Shown piece by piece: positions 25,657-36,705 of a DNA stretch of 64,000 bases. Under the pieces are notes generated by a model, which was given only the letters and a program-made list of their open reading frames with translations, did not search any database and was not told the origin of the DNA. Each line of letters begins with the position of its first letter. The first letter of the stretch is position 1. Source of the stretch: Streptomyces sp. NBC_01276 (GTDB lineage: Bacteria > Actinomycetota > Actinomycetes > Streptomycetales > Streptomycetaceae); the NCBI RefSeq assembly GCF_041435355.1, contig NZ_CP108442.1, positions 5,020,501 to 5,084,500 on the forward strand. Reading direction: 5' to 3'. The position numbers and the translations under genes were made by a program.

Positions 25657-26550
25657 GTGATCGAGTGGGACATCAAGAAGCTGCGGATCCTGCGGACCCT
25701 GGCCCACCGGGGGACCGTCACCGCGACGGCCGAGGCGCTGCACATGACGCCCTCGGCCGTTTCGCAGCAGCTGACCAACCTCGCCCGGCAGCTGGGGGTC
25801 CCGCTGCTGGAGGCCCAGGGGCGCCGGGTCCGGCTCACCGATGCCGCCCACCTGGTGCTGCGTCACACCGAGGACGTCTTCGCCCAGCTGGAGCGGGCCG
25901 ACGCCGAACTCACCGGGTACCTCGCCGGGGAGGCCGGGGAGGTACGGATCGGCGCCTTCTCGACCGCCGTTCCGGTGCTCGTCGTCCCCGCCGTCGCGGC
26001 CCTGCGGCGCAGCCACCCCGGGATCGAGGTCCGGATCCGGGAGACCGAGGCCGCCGAGTCCTACGAACTCCTCTCCGCCGGGGTCGTCGACCTGGCGCTG
26101 TCCCTCGCGGCCCACGCCCCGGGCGCCGGCGACCCCCGCTTCACCCGGGTCACCCTGCTGGAGGACCCCCTGGACGTCGCGCTGCCGCCCGGCCATCCGC
26201 TGGCCTCGGCGCGGGGCCTGCGGCTGGCCGACCTGGCCGGGGAGCGGTGGATCTACGGGGGCAGCGGACCCTGGTCGGAGATCACCCGCAGCGCGTGCGA
26301 GGCGGCGGGGTTCGTACCGGAGCAGGCGCACTCGGCGTCCGGGTGGACGGCGATCCTGTCGATGGTGGAGGCGGGGATGGGGGTCGCGCTCGTACCGCGG
26401 ATGGTGTCGGGGCGGGCGGAGGGGGTCGCGGTGCGGATCCTGTACCAGGACCGGCCCACGCGGCACGTGATCGCCGCCCTGCGGCGGGGCTCGGAATCGG
26501 CCCCCGCCCTGGCCCGCGTCCTGACGGCCCTCCAGACCACGGCCGCCTGA
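25657..26550 (+). CDS. LysR-family transcriptional regulator
   Basis: 297 residues from GTG 25657. The N-terminal helix-turn-helix is at residues 5-65 (LRTLAHRGTVTATAEALHMT, then SAVSQQLTNLARQLG). The rest is a LysR substrate-binding fold (RIGAFSTAVPVLVVPAVAAL and GMGVALVPRMV). It is co-directional with, and almost touching, the EamA gene, unlike the usual divergent LysR layout, so it is probably co-expressed. The effector is unknown. Confidence 0.92.
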   Translation: MIEWDIKKLRILRTLAHRGTVTATAEALHMTPSAVSQQLTNLARQLGVPLLEAQGRRVRLTDAAHLVLRHTEDVFAQLERADAELTGYLAGEAGEVRIGAFSTAVPVLVVPAVAALRRSHPGIEVRIRETEAAESYELLSAGVVDLALSLAAHAPGAGDPRFTRVTLLEDPLDVALPPGHPLASARGLRLADLAGERWIYGGSGPWSEITRSACEAAGFVPEQAHSASGWTAILSMVEAGMGVALVPRMVSGRAEGVAVRILYQDRPTRHVIAALRRGSESAPALARVLTALQTTAA

Positions 26551-26562
26551 CCGCGGGCGTCG

Positions 26563-26805
26563 CCGCTGCGCGGGGCCCGTCCCCTACCCGCCCTTCCACC
26601 GTTCCCGCCTCAGGCGCCGACGCGGCTGAAGGACCCGGGCGCGGCCCGTACCCGGGCCGGGCACCCACCGGGCGGGCAATCCCGGCGGGGCGGAAATCCA
26701 GCCCCGGCGTTTGAGGCGCGGGGTCCGGGGGCGGAGCCCCCGAAGGGTCCGGGCGGAGCCCGGGGAACGGTGGAAGGGCGGGTAGGGGACAGCCCCGCGC
26801 AGCGG
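26563..26805. repeat. 243-bp intergenic element with 43-bp terminal inverted repeats
   Basis: The left end 26563-26606 and right end 26763-26805 are inverted copies that differ only at one short site. The interior holds GC-rich sub-palindromes such as the GGGGGCGGAGCCCCC type seen in many Streptomyces intergenic regions. No reading frame fits local codon usage. It could be a non-autonomous repeat (MITE-like) or a folding element. It fills the gap between the LysR and pepN stops. Confidence 0.65.
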
Positions 26806-26812
26806 CCACCCA

Positions 26813-26874
26813 CCCGCACCCGGCCCGGGACCCGCACCCGGCCCGGGACCCGCACCCGGCCCGGGACCCGCACC
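26813..26874. repeat. 18-bp tandem repeat, about 3.4 copies
   Basis: Unit CCCGCACCCGGCCCGGGA at 26813, 26831 and 26849, with a partial fourth copy ending at 26874. Copies are identical. It lies directly beside the 243-bp inverted-repeat element. Confidence 0.9.
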
Positions 26875-26897
26875 GCGGCGCAGCTCCGGACGCGGAA

Positions 26898-26934
26898 CGG
26901 CCCCGCCCGGCCCCCGGAGGGGCGGGCGGGGCCG
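26898..26934. terminator. GC-rich hairpin downstream of pepN
   Basis: Arms of about 16 bases (CGGCCCCGCCC... / ...GGGCGGGGCCG) with one bulged G and a short loop, 20 bases past the pepN stop. Confidence 0.6.
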
Positions 26935-26954
26935 GGGGCGTCAGCCCGGGGGTG

Positions 26955-29534
26955 TCAGCCCTGGGTGGCGGCGGCCGCGTCGGCGGCCTGGGCCTTCAGG
27001 GCGCGCTCGACCCCCGCCCGGGACTCCGACACCAGCCGCCGCAGCCCCGCGTTCGGCTCGGCCGAGGCCAGCCACGCGTCGGTCGCGTCGAGCGTCTCCC
27101 GCGAGACCTGCAGCGACGGGTACAGACCCACCGCGATCTGCTGCGCGATCTCGTGGCTCCGGGTGTCCCAGATCTCCTTGACCACGGCGAAGTACTTCGC
27201 CGCGTACGGCGCGAGCAGCTCCCGCTGGTCGGTCTGGACGAAGCCGCCGATCACGGCCTCCTGCACCGCGTTCGGCAGGTCCGCGGAGTCGATGACCGAC
27301 GCCCACGTCTCCGCCTTGGCGGCCGCCGTCGGCCGCGCCGCACGGGCCGTCGCCGCGTGGCGCTCGCCCGCCGCCGTCGCGTCCCGCTCCAGCTCGGCCG
27401 CGATGGCCGGCTCGTCCGCGACACCGGTGGCGACCAGGCGCTCCAGGAACGCCCACCGCAGCTCGGTGTCCACGACCAGGCCCTCGACGGTCTCGGAGCC
27501 GTCCAGCAGCGCCGCCAGGTACGCGAGCTGCTCTTCGGTGCGGGCCGTCGCCGCGAAGGCCCGCGCCCACGCCAGCTGGTGGTCGCTGCCCGCCTCGGCC
27601 GTCCGCAGGTGGTCCCGCGTGGCCTCGGTCCAGGCGGCCAGGCCCCGCTCCCGCCACGCCGGGTCGGCGTACAGGTCCACGGCCAGCTTCACCTGGCGGT
27701 GCAGGGACTGCACGACGCCGATGTCGGACTCCTTGCCGATGCCCGACAGGACCAGCGCCAGGTAGTCGCGGGCGGCGAGCTCGCCGTCGCGGGTCATGTC
27801 CCAGGCGGAGGCCCAGCACAGGGCGCGCGGCAGCGACTCGGTGAAGTCGCCCAGGTGCGCGGTGACGTTGGCCAGCGAGACCTCGTCCAGGCGGACCTTG
27901 GCGTAGGACAGGTCGTCGTCGTTGAGCAGCACCACGGCCGGACGGGCGCGGCCCACCAGCTCCGGCACCGCCGTCCGCTCGCCGTCGATGTCCAGCTCGA
28001 CGCGGTCCGTGCGGACCAGCTTGCCGTCCTGGAGCTCGTACAGGCCGACCGCGATGCGGTGCGGGCGCAGCACCGGCTCGCCCTTGGCGCCCGCGGGCAG
28101 GGCCGGGGCCTCCTGGCGGACGGCGAAGGCGGTGATCACGCCGTTCTCGTCCGTCTCGACCTCCGGGCGCAGGATGTTGATGCCCGCCGTCTCCAGCCAC
28201 GCCTTCGACCAGGCGGTCAGGTCGCGGCCGGAGGTCTCCTCCAGCGCGCCCAGCAGGTCGGACAGCCGGGTGTTGCCGAACGCGTGCGCCTTGAAGTAGG
28301 CCTGCACGCCCTTGAAGAAGGCGTCCATGCCGACGTAGGCGACGAGCTGCTTGAGGACCGAGGCGCCCTTGGCGTACGTGATCCCGTCGAAGTTGACCAG
28401 GACGTCGTCCAGGTCACGGATGTCCGCCATGATCGGGTGCGTCGACGGCAGCTGGTCCTGGCGGTACGCCCAGGTCTTCATGGAGTTGGCGAAGGTGGTC
28501 CAGGCGTGCGGCCACTTCGAGCCCTCCGCGTACGCCTGGCAGGCGATGGAGGTGTACGTCGCGAACGACTCGTTCAGCCACAGGTCGTTCCACCACTCCA
28601 TGGTGACCAGGTCGCCGAACCACATGTGCGCGAGCTCGTGGAGGATCGTCTCCGCGCGGACCTCGTACGCCGCGTCCGTCACCTTGGAGCGGAAGACGTA
28701 CTGGTCGCGGATGGTGACCGCGCCGGCGTTCTCCATCGCGCCCGCGTTGAACTCCGGTACGAAGAGCTGGTCGTACTTGGCGAAGGGGTAGTCGTAGGCG
28801 AACTTCTCCTGGAACCAGTCGAAGCCCTGCCGGGTCACGTCGAAGATCGCGTCCGCGTCGAGGAACTCGGCGAGCGAGGGGCGGCAGTAGATGCCGAGCG
28901 GGACGGACTGGCCGTCCTTGCCCTCGTACGAGCTGTGGACGGCGTGGTACGGGCCGACGATCAGCGCGGTGATGTACGAGGAGATCCGCGGGGTCGGCTC
29001 GAAGGCCCACACCCGGTCCTTCGGCTCCGGCGTCGGGGAGTTCGAGATGACCGTCCAGCCCTCCGGGGCCGTCACGGTGAAACGGAACGTCGCCTTCAGG
29101 TCGGGCTGCTCGAAGCTGGCGAAGACCCGCCGCGCGTCCGGCACCTCGAACTGGGTGTACAGGTAGGCCTGCTGGTCGACCGGGTCGACGAAGCGGTGCA
29201 GGCCCTCGCCGGTGTTGGTGTAGGCGCAGTCGGCGACCACGCGGAGCTCGTTGGCCCCGGCGGCGAGCCCGGACAGGGCGATCCGCGAGTCGTGGAAGAC
29301 GGCGGCGGCGTCCAGCGCCACGCCGTTCAGGACGACCTCGTGCACGGCCGGGGCGACCAGGTCGATGAAGGTCTCGGCGCCGGCCTCGGCCGACTCGAAG
29401 CGCACGGTGGTCACGGACGGGAAGGTGCCGCCCTCCTGCGCACCGCTGAGATCCAGTTCGACCTCGTACGAGTCGACGGTGAGCAGCTTCGCCCGCTGCT
29501 GAGCCTCTTCACGGGTGAGATTCGTGCCAGGCAC
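26955..29534 (-). CDS. pepN: aminopeptidase N (M1 zinc metallopeptidase), copy 1
   Basis: Cleaves N-terminal residues from peptides in the cytoplasm. 859 residues, GTG 29534 eight bases after AAGGAG. The M1 N-terminal beta domain leads to the GAMENAG exopeptidase motif near residue 265 and the zinc site HELAHMWFGDLV near residue 299, with NESFAT providing the third ligand. A long helical C-terminal (ERAP1-like) domain follows. The protein is intact. A second full-length paralogue lies about 9 kb away at 38722-41268. Confidence 0.96.
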   Translation of the reverse strand: MPGTNLTREEAQQRAKLLTVDSYEVELDLSGAQEGGTFPSVTTVRFESAEAGAETFIDLVAPAVHEVVLNGVALDAAAVFHDSRIALSGLAAGANELRVVADCAYTNTGEGLHRFVDPVDQQAYLYTQFEVPDARRVFASFEQPDLKATFRFTVTAPEGWTVISNSPTPEPKDRVWAFEPTPRISSYITALIVGPYHAVHSSYEGKDGQSVPLGIYCRPSLAEFLDADAIFDVTRQGFDWFQEKFAYDYPFAKYDQLFVPEFNAGAMENAGAVTIRDQYVFRSKVTDAAYEVRAETILHELAHMWFGDLVTMEWWNDLWLNESFATYTSIACQAYAEGSKWPHAWTTFANSMKTWAYRQDQLPSTHPIMADIRDLDDVLVNFDGITYAKGASVLKQLVAYVGMDAFFKGVQAYFKAHAFGNTRLSDLLGALEETSGRDLTAWSKAWLETAGINILRPEVETDENGVITAFAVRQEAPALPAGAKGEPVLRPHRIAVGLYELQDGKLVRTDRVELDIDGERTAVPELVGRARPAVVLLNDDDLSYAKVRLDEVSLANVTAHLGDFTESLPRALCWASAWDMTRDGELAARDYLALVLSGIGKESDIGVVQSLHRQVKLAVDLYADPAWRERGLAAWTEATRDHLRTAEAGSDHQLAWARAFAATARTEEQLAYLAALLDGSETVEGLVVDTELRWAFLERLVATGVADEPAIAAELERDATAAGERHAATARAARPTAAAKAETWASVIDSADLPNAVQEAVIGGFVQTDQRELLAPYAAKYFAVVKEIWDTRSHEIAQQIAVGLYPSLQVSRETLDATDAWLASAEPNAGLRRLVSESRAGVERALKAQAADAAAATQG

Positions 29535-29673
29535 GCGGTCATCTCCTTTGATGGTGACGTTGCCCCGCCATCCTTCCACGCGCTCCGCGTCGCCGCGCCG
29601 GACTAATCCACGGGCGAACGCGAGGTCCGATTCCCGCCAGCCCCGTCGGACCGGACGGGGCACGATCGCAGCC

Positions 29674-30204
29674 ATGACCTCCTCCACGGTCCGCGCCGCC
29701 GGACCCCCTCCCGCCGTCCTGCCCCGCCCCCTCACCCCCGACGTCCTCGCCGAGCTGCGCCGGCGCGACGACGCGGGCCGGCCCTGCCTGCCGTACGAGG
29801 ACCCGGAGGGCGGGGCCCCGCTGCGCTGCTGCCTGCGCCGCAGCCGGGCGGGCGAGCGCATCGCCCTGGTCTCCTACGCGCCGCTGCGCCGCTGGGCGGC
29901 CGGGGCCGGCGTGGATCCGGGGGCGTACGACGAGCAGGGGCCGGTGTTCGTGCACGCCGCCCCCTGCGCGGGTCCGCCGCGAGAAGGCGGCCTGCCGTTC
30001 GGGACGCCGGGGGCACTGCGCGTCGCCCGGCGCTACGACGCTGGCGGCCGGATCCTCGGCGGCCGCGTACTGGACCTCGGCGAGGAACCCGACGCGGTCG
30101 TCCGGCAGGCGCTGGCCGAGGCCTTCGACGACCCGGAGGTCGCCCTCGTGCACGTCCGCGCGGTGGAGTACGGCTGCTTCCTCTACGAGGTGCGGCGGCC
30201 GTGA
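29674..30204 (+). CDS. DUF1203-family protein
   Basis: 176 residues from ATG 29674 with only a weak ribosome site. The sequence matches the DUF1203 pattern in order: a CRRSRAGERIALVSYAP strand near the middle, then GPVFVHAAPC and a C-terminal VEYGCFLYEVRR. It is a soluble protein with no known biochemical role. It is divergent from pepN and convergent with asd, and monocistronic. Confidence 0.82.
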   Translation: MTSSTVRAAGPPPAVLPRPLTPDVLAELRRRDDAGRPCLPYEDPEGGAPLRCCLRRSRAGERIALVSYAPLRRWAAGAGVDPGAYDEQGPVFVHAAPCAGPPREGGLPFGTPGALRVARRYDAGGRILGGRVLDLGEEPDAVVRQALAEAFDDPEVALVHVRAVEYGCFLYEVRRP

Positions 30205-30209
30205 AACGG

Positions 30210-30245
30210 GGGAGGGGCGGGCGCCGTACGGCACCCGCCCCTCCC
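30210..30245. terminator. strong hairpin between DUF1203 gene and asd
   Basis: Perfect 12-base arms 30210-30221 and 30234-30245; the loop itself contains the self-complementary GCCGTACGGC, so nearly the whole segment can pair. Confidence 0.8.
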
Positions 30246-30261
30246 GCGCCCGGGGCCCGGA

Positions 30262-31823
<1,562 letters not shown>

Positions 31824-31856
31824 CGCGGCCCCGGCCCGAGGGGGCGGGTACGGCGA

Positions 31857-31889
31857 AGGGGCGGGCGCCCGATGCGGGCGCCCGCCCCT
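31857..31889. terminator. perfect 14-bp hairpin between peptidase remnant and subtilase
   Basis: Arms 31857-31870 and 31876-31889 with loop GATGC; it serves both converging transcripts. Confidence 0.8.
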
Positions 31890-31917
31890 CCGTCATGCCG
31901 TCACACCCCGGAGGGAG

Positions 31918-34900
31918 TTACGGGAGGACCTTCTCGATCTGCACGCTGCCGAGGCCGGCGGCGGTGCCGCGGGCGTTGAGCAGCTGGACCTGGCCGAAGA
32001 ACTGACGGCCCTCGGGGGCCGCGCTGCTGACCAGGACGTTCGCCGAGACGTTCGCCGAGGCGCCGGTGGCGAGGTTCACCTTGGCGGCCTCGTCGACCTG
32101 GACGGAGCCCAGGGCGGAGGAGAAGTACACGTCGCGGTAGTCGTACGTGGTGGAGCCGGACGGGACCGCGTAGCCGATCACCTTGATGGTGTACGTACCG
32201 GCGGCGGGCTTGGCCAGGCTCACGGCCTCCTCGGAGTCGCCGTCGGCGGAGGAAGCGACCTTGACGCCGTCCTTGTAGACCTCGAGGTCGAGGTCCGCGG
32301 CGGTGTCGGAGGTCTTGCCGATGGCGACGTCGAGGCGGGAGACGCCCTCGCCGACGGTGACCTCGGTGGTCTGCGTCTCACCGGCCGCGATGGTCGGCTT
32401 GGCGACCTTCGCGGAGCCGAGCGGGCCGCCCTGGAGCGTGCCGCCGGAGATGGCCGCGCCGTCGTTCTTCACGGTCCACTGGACCGGCGCCGGGGTGCCC
32501 TGCTTGACCTCGGGGAGGACCTTGACGGCCGGGTCGAAGCCCGCGCCGAGGACCGAGACGTCCAGCTTGAACGGGTTGTCGAGCAGCGGCGACGTGCGGC
32601 GCGACTCGACCTCGATCTCCCAGACGCCCGGCTGCGGGTCGGCGTACGAGCGCAGGTCGGGGCGGCAGGTGTTCGCCGGGTTGTCGTAGTTCGGGTAGCA
32701 CTGGGTGGTCGCGCTGTCCTCGACGCCCGTGCCGTACGGGTGGATCGAGATGAAGCGGGTCTGGCTGCCCGGCTTCAGACCGCCGAGGGCGACCTCAAGG
32801 GTCTTGGCGCCCTGCGGGACGGTCACGAAGTACGACTTGTGGCTGTTGCGCTGCACGGAGGAGGTGTCCGACAGCGTGAACGACGGCTTCGCCAGCGGGG
32901 TGGAGGCGACGACCGTGGCCAGGACCTGCTTGTCGATGCCCTCGGTGGTCGGGTCGTCGAGCTGCAGGATGCCGCTGTGCACGCCGGCCGACTTGACGTT
33001 GGCCTCGACCTTGATGGTGACGGGCTTGTTCAGCGGGAGCGTGACGTAGTCGTAGCCGCCGACGACCTTGAAGGTGCCGTCGTTGTTGCGCCAGCTCAGG
33101 TTGTGCCGGGTGCCGTACTTGACGCCCGTGGTGCGGGTGACGACGACGTCGTAGACCTTCTTCTGGCCGACCTTGAGGCCGCCCTCGCGGTCGTACAGGC
33201 CGGTGCCGAAGCCCGGGGTCTTCAGGAACTGGTCGAGCGCGGTGTCGACCGGGGCCTTGACGGTGAACTCTTCGGCCTTCGCGCCGCGCTGGATGGACTT
33301 CCAGGCGTCGACGATGTTGATGAGACCGGCACCCTGGGCGTGCGCCGGGACGTCGTCGATCTTCTTCGCGGTGCTGGTCAGCGCCACGCGCAGGTTCGCC
33401 GGGGTCAGCGCGATCTTCTGCTGCTTGGCGGCCGAGATCAGCAGGGCGCTGGCGCCCGTCGCCTGCGGCGAGGACATCGAGGTGCCCTGGAGCATCGAGT
33501 AACCGGCCGGCAGGTTGTAGCCGGCCTCCTTGACCGGGCTGCCGGGCAGCCAGGTCTGGGTGGTGTTGATCGCCGCGCCGGGGGCGGTGATGGTCGGCGT
33601 GAACCCGCCGTCCTCACGCGGACCGCGCGAGGAGAAGGGGAACATGTTGTACTTCTTCGACACGCCGGAGCCGTAGTTGGCCGCCCAGGTGTCCTTGGAG
33701 ACCGCCGCGCCCACGGAGATGACCTTGTCCGCGAGGCCGGGGTCGCCGATGGTGTTGACGCCGGGGCCCTCGTTGCCCGCCGAGATGACGAGCTGGACGC
33801 CGTAGGTGTCGATGAGGTTCTTGTACAGCTCCGAACGGGCGTTGTTGCCGTCGTTCAGCGCCGGGAGACCACCGATGGACATGTTGACGATGTCCACGCC
33901 GCGGTTGACGACGAGGTCGATCATGCCCTCGGTCAGCGCGATGTTGGTGCAGCCGCCGGACCAGGAGCAGGCGCGCGAGGAGACGAGCTTGGCGCCGGGC
34001 GCCTCACCGTTCATCTTGCCGCCGAAGAGGCTGTTGGCGGCCGTGATGCCGGCGACGTGCGTGCCGTGCTCCGACTCGATGATGCCGATGTTGACGAAGT
34101 CGGCCTTCTTGCCCACCCAGTCCCCGCCGAAGGGGTCCATCGGGACGTCCTTGCGGATCTGGATCACGAACGGGATGCGCTCGGCGACGTCGGTCGCCGG
34201 GTTGTCCGTGCCGAAGTAGCCGACCTGGTAGCCGTCCTTGTACGGCTTCATCGGCTCGTTGTTGGTGAAGTCGCCGTCCTGGTCGGTGTCGACGCGGACG
34301 GTGCCGGCCACCGGGTCGTACAGCATGCCGAACTTGTCGGTGGTGTCGCCGTCGCGGTTGACGTCGCCCTTCATGTCACCGGTGGCGGTGATCGACTCGC
34401 TGAAGCGGCTCCACTGGAAGTTGCCCTCGGGCGCCTTCCAGTTCTGGCCGCCCGCGGCGAAGGTGCCGCCGGCGGCGGTGACCGGGGTGACCTGGGGGCG
34501 CCAGGTGGCGTCGTTGTCCAGGATCGGGTCGGTCGCGGTGACCCAGTCGACGATCTTGCGCTCGCCGGTGGTGGTCTTCTGGAGGGCCGGGTGCGCGACG
34601 TCGACGCCCGAGTCCAGGATGCCGATGGTGACGCCGCGGCCGTCGGCCTGCGGGTTCTTCTGGACGAAGTCCACCGCGCCGGTCTCGAAGGACGGGTTGT
34701 ACGGGTTCTTCGCCGGGGTGTTCTTGTCCGGGCCCGGGAAGGAGCCGTCGGCGGTCTTCTTGACCGAGCCGGCGTCCTTGCCCGCGTCGGGGCGCGGGTC
34801 CGGCAGCTGGATCTCCTGCCGCAGGTCCATGCCGTGTACGGATTCGAGCTTGGCGGCGGCCTTGAGCGCGGCCTCGGCCTTGTCGGTCGGCAGGGTCGCG

Positions 34901-35250
34901 CGGACGTAGCCGAGCTTGTCGTACGTCTGGCCCACCGAGGCGCCGTGGACGGCGTCGAGCTGGTCGGCCACCTGCTTGGTCTGCCCGGGGGCGGTGGCGA
35001 CCATGACGGTGACGGTCGCGTCACCCTTGGCCTTGGCCTCCTGGAGCAGCTCGGCGTCGACCGAACCGAGCTTCTGGTCGGCGGACTTGACCGGCGGGGT
35101 GTTCCGCGGGTCATCGCCGGCCGCCGCGAAGGCGGGGACGGCGCCGGTGGCGCAGAGGGCGGCCACCAGGCCCGCGGCCGCCGCGACGCGGGCGGCACGC
35201 CGCGCGCCGGGTATGGCCCCGGTGGTGGAGCTGGGGGAGTCGAGGGTCAT
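31918..35250 (-). CDS. secreted S8 (subtilisin/TPP-like) serine protease
   Basis: Large extracellular protease of 1,110 residues. ATG 35250 is preferred because AGGG lies six bases upstream; ATG 35256 is the alternative. A signal peptide ends near residue 43 (VPAFAAA), followed by an I9-like prodomain. The catalytic triad is visible: Asp in GILDSGVDVAHP (about 214), His in SEHGTHVAG (about 395) and Ser in GTSMSSPQATG (about 590). The roughly 180-residue gap between Asp and His resembles the insert of tripeptidyl-peptidase-type subtilases. Two or three beta domains follow, ending with a PPC-like domain (LDLEVYKDGVKVASS). It probably degrades external protein. Confidence 0.93.
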   Translation of the reverse strand: MTLDSPSSTTGAIPGARRAARVAAAAGLVAALCATGAVPAFAAAGDDPRNTPPVKSADQKLGSVDAELLQEAKAKGDATVTVMVATAPGQTKQVADQLDAVHGASVGQTYDKLGYVRATLPTDKAEAALKAAAKLESVHGMDLRQEIQLPDPRPDAGKDAGSVKKTADGSFPGPDKNTPAKNPYNPSFETGAVDFVQKNPQADGRGVTIGILDSGVDVAHPALQKTTTGERKIVDWVTATDPILDNDATWRPQVTPVTAAGGTFAAGGQNWKAPEGNFQWSRFSESITATGDMKGDVNRDGDTTDKFGMLYDPVAGTVRVDTDQDGDFTNNEPMKPYKDGYQVGYFGTDNPATDVAERIPFVIQIRKDVPMDPFGGDWVGKKADFVNIGIIESEHGTHVAGITAANSLFGGKMNGEAPGAKLVSSRACSWSGGCTNIALTEGMIDLVVNRGVDIVNMSIGGLPALNDGNNARSELYKNLIDTYGVQLVISAGNEGPGVNTIGDPGLADKVISVGAAVSKDTWAANYGSGVSKKYNMFPFSSRGPREDGGFTPTITAPGAAINTTQTWLPGSPVKEAGYNLPAGYSMLQGTSMSSPQATGASALLISAAKQQKIALTPANLRVALTSTAKKIDDVPAHAQGAGLINIVDAWKSIQRGAKAEEFTVKAPVDTALDQFLKTPGFGTGLYDREGGLKVGQKKVYDVVVTRTTGVKYGTRHNLSWRNNDGTFKVVGGYDYVTLPLNKPVTIKVEANVKSAGVHSGILQLDDPTTEGIDKQVLATVVASTPLAKPSFTLSDTSSVQRNSHKSYFVTVPQGAKTLEVALGGLKPGSQTRFISIHPYGTGVEDSATTQCYPNYDNPANTCRPDLRSYADPQPGVWEIEVESRRTSPLLDNPFKLDVSVLGAGFDPAVKVLPEVKQGTPAPVQWTVKNDGAAISGGTLQGGPLGSAKVAKPTIAAGETQTTEVTVGEGVSRLDVAIGKTSDTAADLDLEVYKDGVKVASSADGDSEEAVSLAKPAAGTYTIKVIGYAVPSGSTTYDYRDVYFSSALGSVQVDEAAKVNLATGASANVSANVLVSSAAPEGRQFFGQVQLLNARGTAAGLGSVQIEKVLP

Positions 35251-35524
35251 CAGCATCCCTGGCTAAGTGAAAGATACGGTCCGGAATTCGGTGCCGGATG
35301 ACCGGTCAGCTTTGCGCAAGTGACAGCTGTTTGGGGAGGGTTGTTATTGACCGAGACCTGACATGGCGGACTCTCGCCAGTGCGTACTACCCGCCAGTAG
35401 GGACATGCCGGGGCAAGGCGGGGCGACTCGCAGCGGTATACGAGTCGACTTGTCGACTTTCCAGCCTCGCGCGGAGTGGGGCGCGGGCCTCCGTCTCATG
35501 ACGGGTGTGACAGATTCCGACCGT

Positions 35525-36094
35525 TCAGCGCTCGCGCGTGCGCGCGTAGTGCCGCGAGGCCTTGGCGCGGTTGCCGCAGACGGCCATGGAGCACCAGCGC
35601 CGGGTGCCGTTGCGCGAGGTGTCGTGGAAGTGCAGGATGCACGTCTCCGAGGCGCACTTGCGGATCCGGTCGGGCGCCGACCGCAGCAGCTCCAGGTAGT
35701 CGCGGGCCGCGGTCCAGGCGGGCCCCCAGGAAGGGTCGTCGAACTCCGCCCGCTCGCCCGGACCTTCGGCCGTGAGGGTGGCCCGGATGCGGCCGTGCTC
35801 CAGTACGGCGTCGATCAGCTCGCGGGCGCCGGCGTCGGCCGGGTCCGTGACGGCGCGGGCGAGGGCCTCGCGCGCGGTCAGCAGGTGGACCAGGGTCGAC
35901 TTGTCGGCGCGGAAGCGGCCGTCCAGCCCCGTGCTCCGCAGCCACAGGGCCAGCCCCTCCAGCCGGCTCAGACCGAAGGCCCCGGCGAAGAGGTCGGTGG
36001 GCACGCCCTCCGGCATCCAGCGCGTGTTCACCAGGTCGAGGGCGAGCGGCTCCCCGGTGAGCGGACGGGGGTCCGTCGTCGGTACTGCCGTCAT
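35525..36094 (-). CDS. CGNR zinc-finger (ABATE domain) regulator
   Basis: 189 residues, ATG 36094 behind GGAGG. The N-terminal ABATE stress-response domain (LALDLVNTRW) is followed by a C-terminal CGNR zinc finger: CASETCILHFHD, then RRWCSMAVCGNRAKASRH, with four Cys ligands. Such proteins are putative transcription factors. The gene is divergent from a VOC-family gene. The shared upstream region holds a dyad, so it probably controls that operon. Confidence 0.9.
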   Translation of the reverse strand: MTAVPTTDPRPLTGEPLALDLVNTRWMPEGVPTDLFAGAFGLSRLEGLALWLRSTGLDGRFRADKSTLVHLLTAREALARAVTDPADAGARELIDAVLEHGRIRATLTAEGPGERAEFDDPSWGPAWTAARDYLELLRSAPDRIRKCASETCILHFHDTSRNGTRRWCSMAVCGNRAKASRHYARTRER

Positions 36095-36153
36095 GTCCGC
36101 CTCCTCGCGCCGCTAACCCCTCAAGGGTACGTGACCGGTTGACGCCCGGATGT

Positions 36154-36184
36154 CTAACCTCTAATCTCGATTTAGAAGGTTAGG
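36154..36184. promoter_or_regulatory. dyad operator between CGNR regulator and VOC gene
   Basis: CTAACCTCTAAT and TTTAGAAGGTTAG face each other across CTCGA in an AT-rich island. It starts 60 bases from the CGNR start and ends 20 bases before the VOC start, fitting control of both genes. Confidence 0.55.
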
Positions 36185-36203
36185 ACCACTGAAGGGAACC
36201 CTC

Positions 36204-36665
36204 ATGACCGCCACCACCGTCGGCACGCTCCGCACGGGCCACGTGGGCCTCAACGTCACCGACCTGGACCGCTCGCTCGCCTTCTACCGCGACGCCCTGG
36301 ACTTCGAGCTCCTCGGTGAGGGCAAGGAGGACGGCCGCCGCTTCGCCTTCCTGGGCCGCGACGGGGAGCTCGTCCTCACCCTCTGGCAGCAGGCGCGGGA
36401 CCGGTACGCCCCGCAGGCCGCCGGACTGCACCACCTGGCCTTCTCCGCCGGCGCGATCGAGGAGGTCCGGGCGTACGAGGACCGGCTGCGCGGCCTGGGC
36501 GTCGACTTCGCCCACGAGGGCGTCGTCGCCCACCGCGAGGGCGCCGCCTCCGGCGGGATCTTCTTCCACGACCCGGACGGGACCCGGCTGGAGATCTCCG
36601 TGCCGACCGGTGCCGAGGGTGCTCCCGCCCCGACCGCAGGCGCTCCGACCTGCGGGTTCTTCTAG
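36204..36665 (+). CDS. VOC-superfamily (glyoxalase/dioxygenase fold) protein
   Basis: 153 residues from ATG 36204, with GAAGGGA upstream. The VOC fold is seen as HVGLNVTDLDRSLAFYRDAL, GLHHLAFSAG and FFHDPDGTRLEI, with His, Glu and His/Asp metal positions retained. Possible roles are glyoxalase, dioxygenase or antibiotic binding. It is followed 40 bases later by a flavin-binding-type protein gene, suggesting a small detoxification operon under the CGNR regulator. Confidence 0.9.
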   Translation: MTATTVGTLRTGHVGLNVTDLDRSLAFYRDALDFELLGEGKEDGRRFAFLGRDGELVLTLWQQARDRYAPQAAGLHHLAFSAGAIEEVRAYEDRLRGLGVDFAHEGVVAHREGAASGGIFFHDPDGTRLEISVPTGAEGAPAPTAGAPTCGFF

Positions 36666-36705
36666 GCCCTCACGGCTTGTAGGCCCTCAAGGAAGGGGAG
36701 TCGCC

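Noticed and set aside
26563..26874. CRISPR array
   Set aside because: The tandem units are contiguous without spacers and the larger repeat is inverted; no cas genes are present in the window.
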